The translations under genes were made by a program, and so were the position numbers. Shown here piece by piece: positions 17,666 to 26,472 of a stretch of 36,035 bases of DNA. The DNA is from Bacteroidota bacterium. GTDB lineage: Bacteria; Bacteroidota; Bacteroidia; Chitinophagales; Chitinophagaceae. The DNA lies in assembly GCA_026391195.1 (NCBI GenBank), contig JAPLEI010000082.1, positions 1-36,035 on the forward strand. Direction: 5' to 3'. Under the pieces are notes generated by a model. That model had not been told where the DNA came from. It worked only from the letters and a program-made list of their open reading frames with translations, and did not search any database. Position 1 is the first letter of the stretch; each line of letters begins with the position of its first letter.

Positions 17666-18763
17666 TTATTGATATAAAGGATCGGTAGCTTCCCGAATGG
17701 TTTCATAATAAAAGTACACTTCGCCCAAATAACCATATTTCCGGTTAATCGTTATCATACTGTTCAGCATGATTTTATCTGCTCGGTATCCATCGCCCAG
17801 TGAAGTAAGCATACCGGGAAATATCCTGTTTTTAAACTCAGCAGGTACCTGCGTGTCGATGGCTTTGAGCGTTTGTTCATAAGCATCAATTTTATAGCGG
17901 TACACCTGCGGTATAATAAAGTCGGCATATCCTTCTTTCAGCCAGGTAGGCCAATCTTGCAAATATTGTTCTTTGCTCCAGGGATAAATACTCGGTGCCC
18001 AGGATACTAAACAGTTCGGTTTTATTGCTTTTACTGCTTTGTAAAGCGATTGGCCAAATTGACTGATTCGATTGGTTTTCCAGTTTAGCCATTCCATTTC
18101 TCGGGGATTTTCGGGAGGCAGTTTCCCCTGATGTTCTTTGGCAAATGCCGCTTGGGTAAATGCGTCGTAGCCACCTTCTGCCGGCATGGCGGGTAACCTG
18201 TCATCTCCCTGTATACCATCCACAGCATAGTTATGTACCACTTCCAATACCAGTTGATTCATAAAAAGCTGTACTTCGGGGTGTAAGGCATTCCACCAGA
18301 AAAATCCATTTTTTTTAAGCAGATTTCCCTTTGCATCCTTGCCCACCCATTGTGGATACTTTGCCAACCAGGCACGCTGACTACTGTCTTTATACGCAAA
18401 GGAAAATCCAAATTCAAACCAGGCATGTACCCGAAGCCCAATTGCATGACCTTCCTCAATAAACACCTGTAAGGGATCAAATCCATTGTAGAGCGAGTCT
18501 TGTTGGATACCGATATAGGAGGCAACTACTTTACTGGGATACATGGTAACACCTCGGTTCCAGACTACCACAAAAATATCGGTGAGTCCATTTTTTTTAC
18601 ATTGGATTACGGTTTCGCGAATTTTCTCTGGCGAGCGCATGGCTTCACTGGCCACATTGGTAATCCAAGTGCCCCTGATAATTTTTTGCTGTGGCTGTGC
18701 AATTGCGGAATACGAAATAATGCCTGCACACAGTAACAGATATAATCGGAAGGGTAGGCTCAT
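17666..18763 (-). CDS. GHL10 (DUF187) glycosyl hydrolase-like protein, exported; DigH/YddW-related family
   Basis: Signal peptide ...IISYSAIAQ; RGTWITNVASEAMRSPEKIRETVIQCKKNGLTDIFVVVWNRGVTMYPS, DGIQGDDRLPAMPAEGGYD, ADFIIPQVYRY. Confidence 0.9.
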   Translation of the reverse strand: MSLPFRLYLLLCAGIISYSAIAQPQQKIIRGTWITNVASEAMRSPEKIRETVIQCKKNGLTDIFVVVWNRGVTMYPSKVVASYIGIQQDSLYNGFDPLQVFIEEGHAIGLRVHAWFEFGFSFAYKDSSQRAWLAKYPQWVGKDAKGNLLKKNGFFWWNALHPEVQLFMNQLVLEVVHNYAVDGIQGDDRLPAMPAEGGYDAFTQAAFAKEHQGKLPPENPREMEWLNWKTNRISQFGQSLYKAVKAIKPNCLVSWAPSIYPWSKEQYLQDWPTWLKEGYADFIIPQVYRYKIDAYEQTLKAIDTQVPAEFKNRIFPGMLTSLGDGYRADKIMLNSMITINRKYGYLGEVYFYYETIREATDPLYQ

Positions 18764-19689
18764 AATTTTATATATTCCTTATAGCGATTGTATAAATGAT
18801 GCGCTTGCGGATAAGCAGATTGGGGACTCATAAAATGGGAGAATTCAAAAGTAATCGCCTTATCATAGCCAGCTCTTGCGGCAGCATCTAATTTAAGCTT
18901 GAGCTTCTCGAACTTGATGGGTAAAAACTTGATGGGCATGTCTCTGTCAAAAGATTCGGCATTCGTCCAGCACTTCAGTTGATATCGATCTGCCAGTTGT
19001 TTGTTCACCCGAAAAAAATCTTCCATTTCATGAAAATCAATATGTCCATCCTGAAAAGCAACCGCATCAATTGCGTGTTGAATTCCATCAAAAATTTCAT
19101 TCCATTCTTTTTCATGTTCCTGCAGCGAGATGGCGTCTTCTTTGGTTAGTTGGCCCGATGCTGCCATCACCGCTTTCTTGCCATCTATCCAGGGAGAAAT
19201 AAAAACGGGTAATCCGCCACTAATTTGTTTACAGGTTTTTCCCAGGCTGTCAAAAATTTCTATGGCACCTTTTGTTTTTCGGCTGATTTCAGTGCTGATA
19301 TACCAACCCTTAAACGCTTTTCGGTTTCCGTACATTTTCCAAATCTCATCAATCACAAACCGATTCACATCTACCTCGTGTTGCATATTTCCTGTATCCC
19401 AATAAAAACCACTGTCGTACAATCCAAAATAAAATTGCATCTCATACTTTTCGGCCAGGGTTAAATACAGATCAATTAAATCGATAGGAGGGCGATAGCA
19501 TCCCTGCTGATTGATTAGATAGGGAGATGGATAAGTGAGGAAACGCCGGTAGCCACATCGGATAACAATTACAGTATCTATGCCTATGGCTTTCATGTGT
19601 TGAAAGTCTTTTTCCCATTCCTCCGGTCCCCAATTTTGATGGGGTATGTCGTGACTGATTTCGTCGATAAATGTGCCGGTAATTTGCAT
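18760..19689 (-). CDS. DUF4434-type TIM-barrel protein, apparently cytoplasmic
   Basis: ITGTFIDEISHDIPHQNWGPEEWEKDFQHMKAIGIDTVIVIRCGY...YPSP; no signal peptide; ATGA overlap with the downstream GHL10 gene. Confidence 0.8.
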   Translation of the reverse strand: MQITGTFIDEISHDIPHQNWGPEEWEKDFQHMKAIGIDTVIVIRCGYRRFLTYPSPYLINQQGCYRPPIDLIDLYLTLAEKYEMQFYFGLYDSGFYWDTGNMQHEVDVNRFVIDEIWKMYGNRKAFKGWYISTEISRKTKGAIEIFDSLGKTCKQISGGLPVFISPWIDGKKAVMAASGQLTKEDAISLQEHEKEWNEIFDGIQHAIDAVAFQDGHIDFHEMEDFFRVNKQLADRYQLKCWTNAESFDRDMPIKFLPIKFEKLKLKLDAAARAGYDKAITFEFSHFMSPQSAYPQAHHLYNRYKEYIKL

Positions 19690-19704
19690 ACGGGGGTATT
19701 GATA

Positions 19705-20991
19705 TTAAGTTTCCGGGTTGTTGGATTTGTCGGATAAAGGTACCAACCAGCTTACTAAAAATGCTGGTATAGTAGAAACTAATACCCAGATAAAGAAATG
19801 CGCATACCCCAGATAATCGCTGATGGCACCACTCATCATAGAGGCTATGGTATAACCAAAGTACGTAATGGCACTACCAAAAGCATAATGCGCCATCTGA
19901 TAGGGCCCGGGTGCAATCCGCTGCATAATGAATAAAATAATACCAATAAAGCCGAAGCCATAGCCGAAGTGTTCTACCGCTATAGCGGTTCCGATTACCC
20001 ATACGGAACTGGCCTGTGTGATGGCAAGATATGCATAGGCGGCAAAGGGCAAATTAAAAAAGGCACAAAGCAGTAGTAAAGTTGTTCGGGTTAGCCCCTT
20101 ATTAGAAACAAAGTATCCGGCTGCCAGTGAACCCAGAACAAATGCCGCTGTTCCATAGATGCCGGTAAGCAGGCCTACCGTAGCCTCTGATAAACCTAAG
20201 CCACCAGCAGCGCGCGTTGCTTTTAAAAATAAAGGCATAATTTTTATCCCCTGCCCCTCTGCGAATCGGTACAATACAATAAATAGAATGCCGGCCCATA
20301 TATGTTTTTTTCTAAAAAAGCTCACCATCACATCTTTTAGCGTAATCCATACTTCGCGGGTGCTGGTTACTGATCTGGCCGTTGTTGAATCTGGCAATAC
20401 ACCCCGGTTGTACATACCCAATGCCAACATAATAATGGCATAAATGGCTAATACTACGGCCCAGGCATCCCGGTCTCCAATAACAGGAATCAGTATGCCC
20501 GCTAAAAACACCATCCCCCCGTTAGAGAAAAGCTTTGCAACATTATAAAAAGTACCCTGCCATCCTACATAGCGCGCCTGATCACTGGCTGATAACTCAC
20601 TAAGATAAATACCATCCGCCGCCATATCCTGCGTAGCACCAAAAAAGGCAATCAAAAAGAACAACGTTACCGAAAGGGGAAAAAAGGTTGCCGTATACAA
20701 GGAAAGTACCGAAAGCGCAAACAAAACGCCACAGGCAATTTGGGAAACCTGGATATAGAACTTTTTGGTTTTGTACAACTCCATAAAAGGACCCCATAAT
20801 GGCTTAAAACTCCAGGGTAAAACAATGATGCCAGTCCAAAATGCAATCTGACCATCAGAATACCCCAAGCTCTTATACAGAAGTGAGGCTACCGTACCGC
20901 CCAGCACCAAATTGGGTAACCCCATCGCAAACCAGGTAGTAGGAATCCAGTAAAATGGATGGCGAGATGATTTTTTTTCAGCATTAGTCAT
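19705..20991 (-). CDS. MFS transporter, AmpG-like
   Basis: About 12 hydrophobic segments; GLPNLVLGGTVASLLYKSLGYSDGQIAFWTG...PWSFKPLWGPFMEL, FFGATQDMAADGIYLSELSASDQARYVGWQG resembles the AmpG/acetyl-CoA transporter-like MFS group. Confidence 0.88.
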   Translation of the reverse strand: MTNAEKKSSRHPFYWIPTTWFAMGLPNLVLGGTVASLLYKSLGYSDGQIAFWTGIIVLPWSFKPLWGPFMELYKTKKFYIQVSQIACGVLFALSVLSLYTATFFPLSVTLFFLIAFFGATQDMAADGIYLSELSASDQARYVGWQGTFYNVAKLFSNGGMVFLAGILIPVIGDRDAWAVVLAIYAIIMLALGMYNRGVLPDSTTARSVTSTREVWITLKDVMVSFFRKKHIWAGILFIVLYRFAEGQGIKIMPLFLKATRAAGGLGLSEATVGLLTGIYGTAAFVLGSLAAGYFVSNKGLTRTTLLLLCAFFNLPFAAYAYLAITQASSVWVIGTAIAVEHFGYGFGFIGIILFIMQRIAPGPYQMAHYAFGSAITYFGYTIASMMSGAISDYLGYAHFFIWVLVSTIPAFLVSWLVPLSDKSNNPET

Positions 20992-21084
20992 ACAGCAGTC
21001 CGAAAATTATTAATTAAAAAATTTAAAAACTATAGGTGAATTTATAATTTTTTTAATTTAGTAGCTCCTAATCACCCCAAATTC

Positions 21085-22275
21085 ATGCAAAATAACCTGA
21101 TTTTTTCCCGATACAACCCCTTCCGGATTGTAATTCTTGCCATTTTGCTATCTTTTTGCATCGGTTGTGCTAAGTCAGGCACAAACGGTGGAGGAACTAC
21201 ACCTCCTACACCCACTCCCAACCCTCCTTCACCTGTTTGGGATGCCAATGCAATGCGGGGGGTATGGGTAACAACCACAGCTAGTACCGCATTGGATTCA
21301 AGGGAAAATATTAAGACTATGGTTAGCAGTTGTAAAACTGCCGGCATCAATCATTTATTTATTGTAGTATATAACAATGCCCGAACCATTTACCCGAGTA
21401 CAGTTATGCAAAATCTGATTGGGAAACAACAGTTAGAGAAGTTTGTGGGCCGAGACCCTTTGCAGGAATGCGTGGAAGAAGCCAAGGCACAAGGTTTAAA
21501 AGTACATGCCTGGTTTGAGTATGGATTCTCCTCTTCTTATTCGGCCAATGGCGGACCCATTGTGGCAGCCAAACCCAATTGGGCGGGAAAAGACCAGGCT
21601 GGAAATCTATTGGTTAAAAATGGATTCGACTGGCTGAATGGCATTCATCCGGAAGTTCAGCAGTTTATGATTGATATGTTTAAAGAAGTTGTTACCAAAT
21701 ATGATGTGGATGGCGTGCAGGGCGACGATCGATTGCCCGCCATGCCCAGTACTGGCGGATATGATGCCTATACGGTTGGATTGTATCAGTCCGAAAATGC
21801 CGGTGCCTCCCCGCCCCCGAATCCGGCAGAAGTGAATTGGGTAAATTGGCGGGTAAAAAAGTTAAACCAATTTGTAAAGCGTTTGCGAACAGAAATACGG
21901 CAGATTAAATCTTCCATTCAATTGTCTATGTCTCCAAGCCCTTTCCCATGGGGAAGAGATGAATATTTACAAGACTGGCCAACCTGGGTAGACAGTGGAT
22001 GGGTTGATGCAGTAATACCTCAGTGTTACCGATATGATATCGGTGCATACAATACAGTTTTGTTGCAACAGAAATCCTATCATCGCAGTACCACCATTCC
22101 ATTATATTCGGGGGTATTATTGCGTTCAGGAACCTATACGGCAACAGATGCTTTTTTAACCCAGATGATTCAAAGTAACCGAAACAATGGCATCAAGGGG
22201 GAGACCTACTTTTTTTATGAAGGCATTAAGGATCGGGCTGCCTGGTTTCAGGGTCAGTATCCTTTTATAAAATAA
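21085..22275 (+). CDS. GHL10 (DUF187) glycosyl hydrolase-like lipoprotein, second paralog
   Basis: Lipobox LLSFCIGCAKSG followed by a GGGTTPPTPTPNPPSP linker; MRGVWVTTTASTALDSRENIKTMVSSCKTAGINHLFIVVYN, DGVQGDDRLPAMPSTGGYD, DEYLQDWPTWVDSGWVDAVIPQCYRY. Confidence 0.9.
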   Translation: MQNNLIFSRYNPFRIVILAILLSFCIGCAKSGTNGGGTTPPTPTPNPPSPVWDANAMRGVWVTTTASTALDSRENIKTMVSSCKTAGINHLFIVVYNNARTIYPSTVMQNLIGKQQLEKFVGRDPLQECVEEAKAQGLKVHAWFEYGFSSSYSANGGPIVAAKPNWAGKDQAGNLLVKNGFDWLNGIHPEVQQFMIDMFKEVVTKYDVDGVQGDDRLPAMPSTGGYDAYTVGLYQSENAGASPPPNPAEVNWVNWRVKKLNQFVKRLRTEIRQIKSSIQLSMSPSPFPWGRDEYLQDWPTWVDSGWVDAVIPQCYRYDIGAYNTVLLQQKSYHRSTTIPLYSGVLLRSGTYTATDAFLTQMIQSNRNNGIKGETYFFYEGIKDRAAWFQGQYPFIK

Positions 22276-22278
22276 ATT

Positions 22279-24435
22279 ATGCTTACAAGAAACCTGTTGG
22301 TAGCGGCATCAATTATTGCCGGCACCCATGCAACCGTTGCTGCACAAAATTTTACCCGATGGGTTGATCCCTTTCTCGGAACCGGAGGGCATGGACACAC
22401 CTATCCCGGCGCTACCCGTCCATTCGGGATGGTTCAACTGAGCCCCGATAATGGAACAGAGGGATGGGACTGGAGCAGCGGCTACCACTATAGCAGCGAT
22501 AGCATTGCCGGTTTTAGTACCCATCTCAATGGAACCGGTAGTGGTGACTGGTGCGATATTTCATTTCAGCCACTGGCAGATACTGTTAATAGTGGTAAAC
22601 GATTTATTAAGCATGCTTTTCAACATAAAAATGAAAAAGCGGCACCGGGATATTATTCGGTTCAATTCAATAATGGTATCCGCTGCGAACTCACGACAAC
22701 TAAGCGTGTTGGGTTTCACCGATATCAATATACGTCGGCAAAAAAATGGGTTCGAATTGATTTGGATTTTCATATCAACTGGGATAAAACAACTGCTTCT
22801 TATGTTAAATTATTGGATGATTCTACCATTGTAGGCTATCGTTATTCTACTGGTTGGGCAAAAAATCAGCGGGTATATTTTGCGGCACGGTTTAATCGCG
22901 CAGTAGTAAACCATCGTTTTCTGGGGGCCGACAATGCTGATGCTCTATCGGCCAGTGGACTTTCCCTTAAAATGTTGGTTGAACTAGGAGGAAACGATCG
23001 TAGTCTCTCAATCAAAACCGGATTGAGTAGTGTGAGTTATGAAAAAGCTTTGCTGGCTTTACAAGAAGTGGGAGGGCAAAGTTTTGAGCAGGTAGTAAAA
23101 TCAGCAACAATGGATTGGGAAAAAGAGTTGAGTAAAATCAGGATACCCACTACCGATCCTGCTTTTGCCACCCGATTTTATACAGCGTTGTACAGAACCT
23201 GTCTTTCTCCTTCTTTATATTCGGATGCCGATGGAACCTACCGCAACCAAGATAATCGGGTGCTTACTATGCCGGGAGGCAATAGTCGATATACCATCTT
23301 CTCACTCTGGGATACATTCAGGGCTTTGAATCCTTTGTATACTATCACGCAACCAGATAGGGTTCCGGCATTTATCAACAGCATGTTACAGTTTTATGCG
23401 GACAATGGTTTGCTGCCGGTTTGGGATATCAGTACCTGGGAAGCTAATACCATGACGGGGTATCATGCCATTCCGGTAATTGCCGATGCTATTTTGAAAA
23501 ATATTTCCGGATTTGATGAAGCGAAAGCATATGAGGCGATGCGAAAAAGTGCTTTTCAGCAACAAAGAGGTACCCAAGATTATATTAAATACGGCTACCT
23601 GCCACAAGACAAACATGGATGGAGTGTAACCATTACCCTAGAATATGCATACGACGATTGGTGCATTGCCCAGGTTGCCCGTAAATTGGGTAAGATGGAT
23701 GATTACAATCTTTTTATGCAACGCTCCAAAAGCTACCAGCCTTTGTTTGATGCATCCACCGGATTTATGCGGGCAAAAAATAGTAAGGGCGTTTTTATTG
23801 AGCAATTCGACCCCCTGCTTTCCGAACATGGATTTGATGGACAATATATTGAAGGTACCGCCTGGCAGCATAGTTTTTTTGTGCCCCATGATGTAAATGG
23901 ATTTGCTCAACTGATGGGAGGGAAACAGCAGTTAGTAAACAAACTAGATGAATTGTTTACCGCTCCCTCCGAACTGCATGGGGATAATACTTCTGCAGAC
24001 GTTACAGGTTTGATTGGCCAATACGCCCATGGAAATGAGCCCAGTCACCACATAATTTATATGTACAGCACATTAGGCAGAAGAGATAAGGCCGCCAAAT
24101 GGATAAAAGTAGTGGCCGACAGTATGTATAAAAATGGCGCAAACGGCTTAACGGGAAATGATGATTGTGGACAGATGAGTGCCTGGTATATATGGACCAG
24201 TCTTGGTTTATATCCCATGAATCCCGCTTCCGGTGAGTACGTAATTGGGTTTCCGCTGCTGGATTCGGCTACCTTACAATTGCCGAATGGAAAAAAATTG
24301 CAAATACAAACGAAAGGTAGAAGAACTAAGGATGCCTTTGTGAAAGAAGCATATTGGAACGGAAAAAAAGTTAATCAGTATTATATCACCCATGCTCAGC
24401 TAATGCAGGGAGGTGAGTTAATTTATGTTTTGTAA
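22279..24435 (+). CDS. GH92 family exo-alpha-mannosidase, secreted
   Basis: WVDPFLGTGGHGHTYPGATRPFGMVQLSPDNG, FSLWDTFRALNPLYT, EGTAWQHSFFVPHDVNG, GNEPSHHIIYMYSTLG, GNDDCGQMSAWYIWTSLGLYP: diagnostic GH92 motifs. Confidence 0.97.
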   Translation: MLTRNLLVAASIIAGTHATVAAQNFTRWVDPFLGTGGHGHTYPGATRPFGMVQLSPDNGTEGWDWSSGYHYSSDSIAGFSTHLNGTGSGDWCDISFQPLADTVNSGKRFIKHAFQHKNEKAAPGYYSVQFNNGIRCELTTTKRVGFHRYQYTSAKKWVRIDLDFHINWDKTTASYVKLLDDSTIVGYRYSTGWAKNQRVYFAARFNRAVVNHRFLGADNADALSASGLSLKMLVELGGNDRSLSIKTGLSSVSYEKALLALQEVGGQSFEQVVKSATMDWEKELSKIRIPTTDPAFATRFYTALYRTCLSPSLYSDADGTYRNQDNRVLTMPGGNSRYTIFSLWDTFRALNPLYTITQPDRVPAFINSMLQFYADNGLLPVWDISTWEANTMTGYHAIPVIADAILKNISGFDEAKAYEAMRKSAFQQQRGTQDYIKYGYLPQDKHGWSVTITLEYAYDDWCIAQVARKLGKMDDYNLFMQRSKSYQPLFDASTGFMRAKNSKGVFIEQFDPLLSEHGFDGQYIEGTAWQHSFFVPHDVNGFAQLMGGKQQLVNKLDELFTAPSELHGDNTSADVTGLIGQYAHGNEPSHHIIYMYSTLGRRDKAAKWIKVVADSMYKNGANGLTGNDDCGQMSAWYIWTSLGLYPMNPASGEYVIGFPLLDSATLQLPNGKKLQIQTKGRRTKDAFVKEAYWNGKKVNQYYITHAQLMQGGELIYVL

Positions 24436-24595
24436 CCGCATAGCTTATTTGTAGCTAACATATCGTATGGATTCTTATTACTCGAATTGGACTATGTTTT
24501 AGTTCCGCTAGAATTGTTTTCTGTAGATACAATAGCATCCTATAGACTCATCTCACTCCGGGTGAATGAGTATTGCAAACAAAAAGTGTAAAAAG

Positions 24596-24634
24596 AAAAG
24601 CAGGCCATCAAGTGAATGAGGCCTGCTTTTTTTT
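24596..24634. terminator. Bidirectional rho-independent terminator
   Basis: aaaagcaggcc-atcaagtgaatga-ggcctgctttt tttt: perfect 11-bp stem with U-tract, between convergent GH92 (+) and susD (-). Confidence 0.9.
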
Positions 24635-24664
24635 ACCTAAACTGCTGTTAGGCAAGGGGGAAAA

Positions 24665-26458
24665 CTACCAACCGGGATTTTGTGTTATACCAGGATTGTT
24701 ATCAATCTCTGGCTGAGGTATCGGCCAGAGTTTATATTTTGCGTTGGTGTTTGCACGTGTTTGTGCACGGAACCGAATCCGCTGATTGATGCTGGTACTA
24801 TAATCGGGAATATTATTGGCATCAAATACCGGAAGCGCAGCGGGAATAGCAGGATCTAATGAAATACCTACAATTGGAACGCTATTGGCTTTGGCATAAA
24901 TATCCCATCTTCTTAAGTCGAACAACCGCAATCCTTCTCCGGCAAATTCAACGGCTCTTTCTCTGCGAACCAGGGTTCTCAGATCGCTTTGAGCAGCAAG
25001 TGCAGTAGCAGGTTGGCCCGAACGGGCACGAACTGCATTGATAGCTGCAGTTACGGTTGCATCAATTTCATTCAATTCTATTTTCGATTCAGCATACATT
25101 AATAGAATGTCGGCATAACGAAGCAAATTGTAACCAACTTTCGATTCAAATGTATATTGGGTAGAATCGTTGTATTTGTTCCAAACATATCCAACCCCAC
25201 CAATATTTCCGGTTGCACTCACCTGCCACTGAATACCGGCAGCTTGCGCACCAATCCAATCGTTATTACCACCTGCTATATTATCCCACACGCCAGTGTT
25301 CCAGTTGAACTTTCTTCGAACATTGGTATAAATATTAAAAATGGTTCTCTCCCGAAGATTATTGTAAGGAAGTGCAGCTGTTTTAGATGCAAAATGCACC
25401 ATGGTATCACCCGGTTGATAAATACTCCAGGCCAACCGGCGGTCTCTGTTCAATCTTGGATTGGCAGGATCGTAGGTAGTAGAGGCATCAATTCGGTTAC
25501 CGCTTCTGTCTTCAAACTGGTCTACCAGTGCCTGTGATGGGAAATGGCTCGACTGAGAATTGGTTACCTGACGGGGAACACCCAAAATCGGTCCCCAGTT
25601 TTGGGGTTCATTCACATCTGTAGGATAGGTTTGGCAGAATAAAATTTCTCTACCTGCATTGGTATTCTGACCGGCCAGTGAAAACAGGTTCTGAAAAGAA
25701 GGATTCAATGAATACTGGGCACCATCAATAATTGCTTTGGAAGCGGCGGCTGCAGTTTTAAAATCCTTGATTAATAAAGCCAGTTTTGCTTTTATACCCA
25801 GTGCAACGGCTTTGTTTACTTTTCCCAAGGTTTGAACTGGTGCAGTTCCTGCAGCATCGAAGGCAGCAGCGGCCTCATCCAAATCTTTGTTCAAATCCGC
25901 TACAATAGTTGCAACTGCAGTACGTTTTGCACTTAACACTTCAGAAACGGCGGGAGGTGCCTTATAAAAAGGTACATCACCGAACCAGCTAATTAGGTGA
26001 AAATATCCCCAGGCTCTCAGCACCTGTGCTTCTGCTTTAATACGATTGTAAGTGGTTGCCGTAACATTGGCTCTTCCGTTTTCCATACCAGCAATTTGCT
26101 GATTGGCTCTTTGTACCAGCTTATAGGCCTGATTCCAAGCAGCACCTGTAACCGCGTTGTTTACAAGAAACGGTCCGCCATCTCCCATGGCAATCAGGTC
26201 GGCAGCATTACCACCTCTTTTCATAGCCATGTCGGTACTAGCTTCAATTTCGTACAGCATGGGTGTATTATTTGCAATCACCCACATAGAGGAGGCATAT
26301 ACCCCCGTAAGACCCTGTTCCATTTCTGCCTGATTACTTAAGAAAGTAGTAGCAGATGATGCATCCAGCGGCTTCCTGTCGAGAAATTTCTGACAAGCAC
26401 TGAAACTAAGTGCCAGCACTGGAAGCAGCAGTAATAGTTGCTTTTTCATATTATTCAT
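24665..26458 (-). CDS. susD-like: RagB/SusD family nutrient uptake outer-membrane lipoprotein
   Basis: Lipobox LALSFSACQKFLDRKPLD; ADILLMYAESKIELNEIDATVTAAINAVRARSG, RRERAVEFAGEGLRLFDLRRWD, KLWPIPQPEIDNNPGITQNPGW. Confidence 0.97.
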   Translation of the reverse strand: MNNMKKQLLLLLPVLALSFSACQKFLDRKPLDASSATTFLSNQAEMEQGLTGVYASSMWVIANNTPMLYEIEASTDMAMKRGGNAADLIAMGDGGPFLVNNAVTGAAWNQAYKLVQRANQQIAGMENGRANVTATTYNRIKAEAQVLRAWGYFHLISWFGDVPFYKAPPAVSEVLSAKRTAVATIVADLNKDLDEAAAAFDAAGTAPVQTLGKVNKAVALGIKAKLALLIKDFKTAAAASKAIIDGAQYSLNPSFQNLFSLAGQNTNAGREILFCQTYPTDVNEPQNWGPILGVPRQVTNSQSSHFPSQALVDQFEDRSGNRIDASTTYDPANPRLNRDRRLAWSIYQPGDTMVHFASKTAALPYNNLRERTIFNIYTNVRRKFNWNTGVWDNIAGGNNDWIGAQAAGIQWQVSATGNIGGVGYVWNKYNDSTQYTFESKVGYNLLRYADILLMYAESKIELNEIDATVTAAINAVRARSGQPATALAAQSDLRTLVRRERAVEFAGEGLRLFDLRRWDIYAKANSVPIVGISLDPAIPAALPVFDANNIPDYSTSINQRIRFRAQTRANTNAKYKLWPIPQPEIDNNPGITQNPGW

Positions 26459-26472
26459 TTTTACTGTTACAG

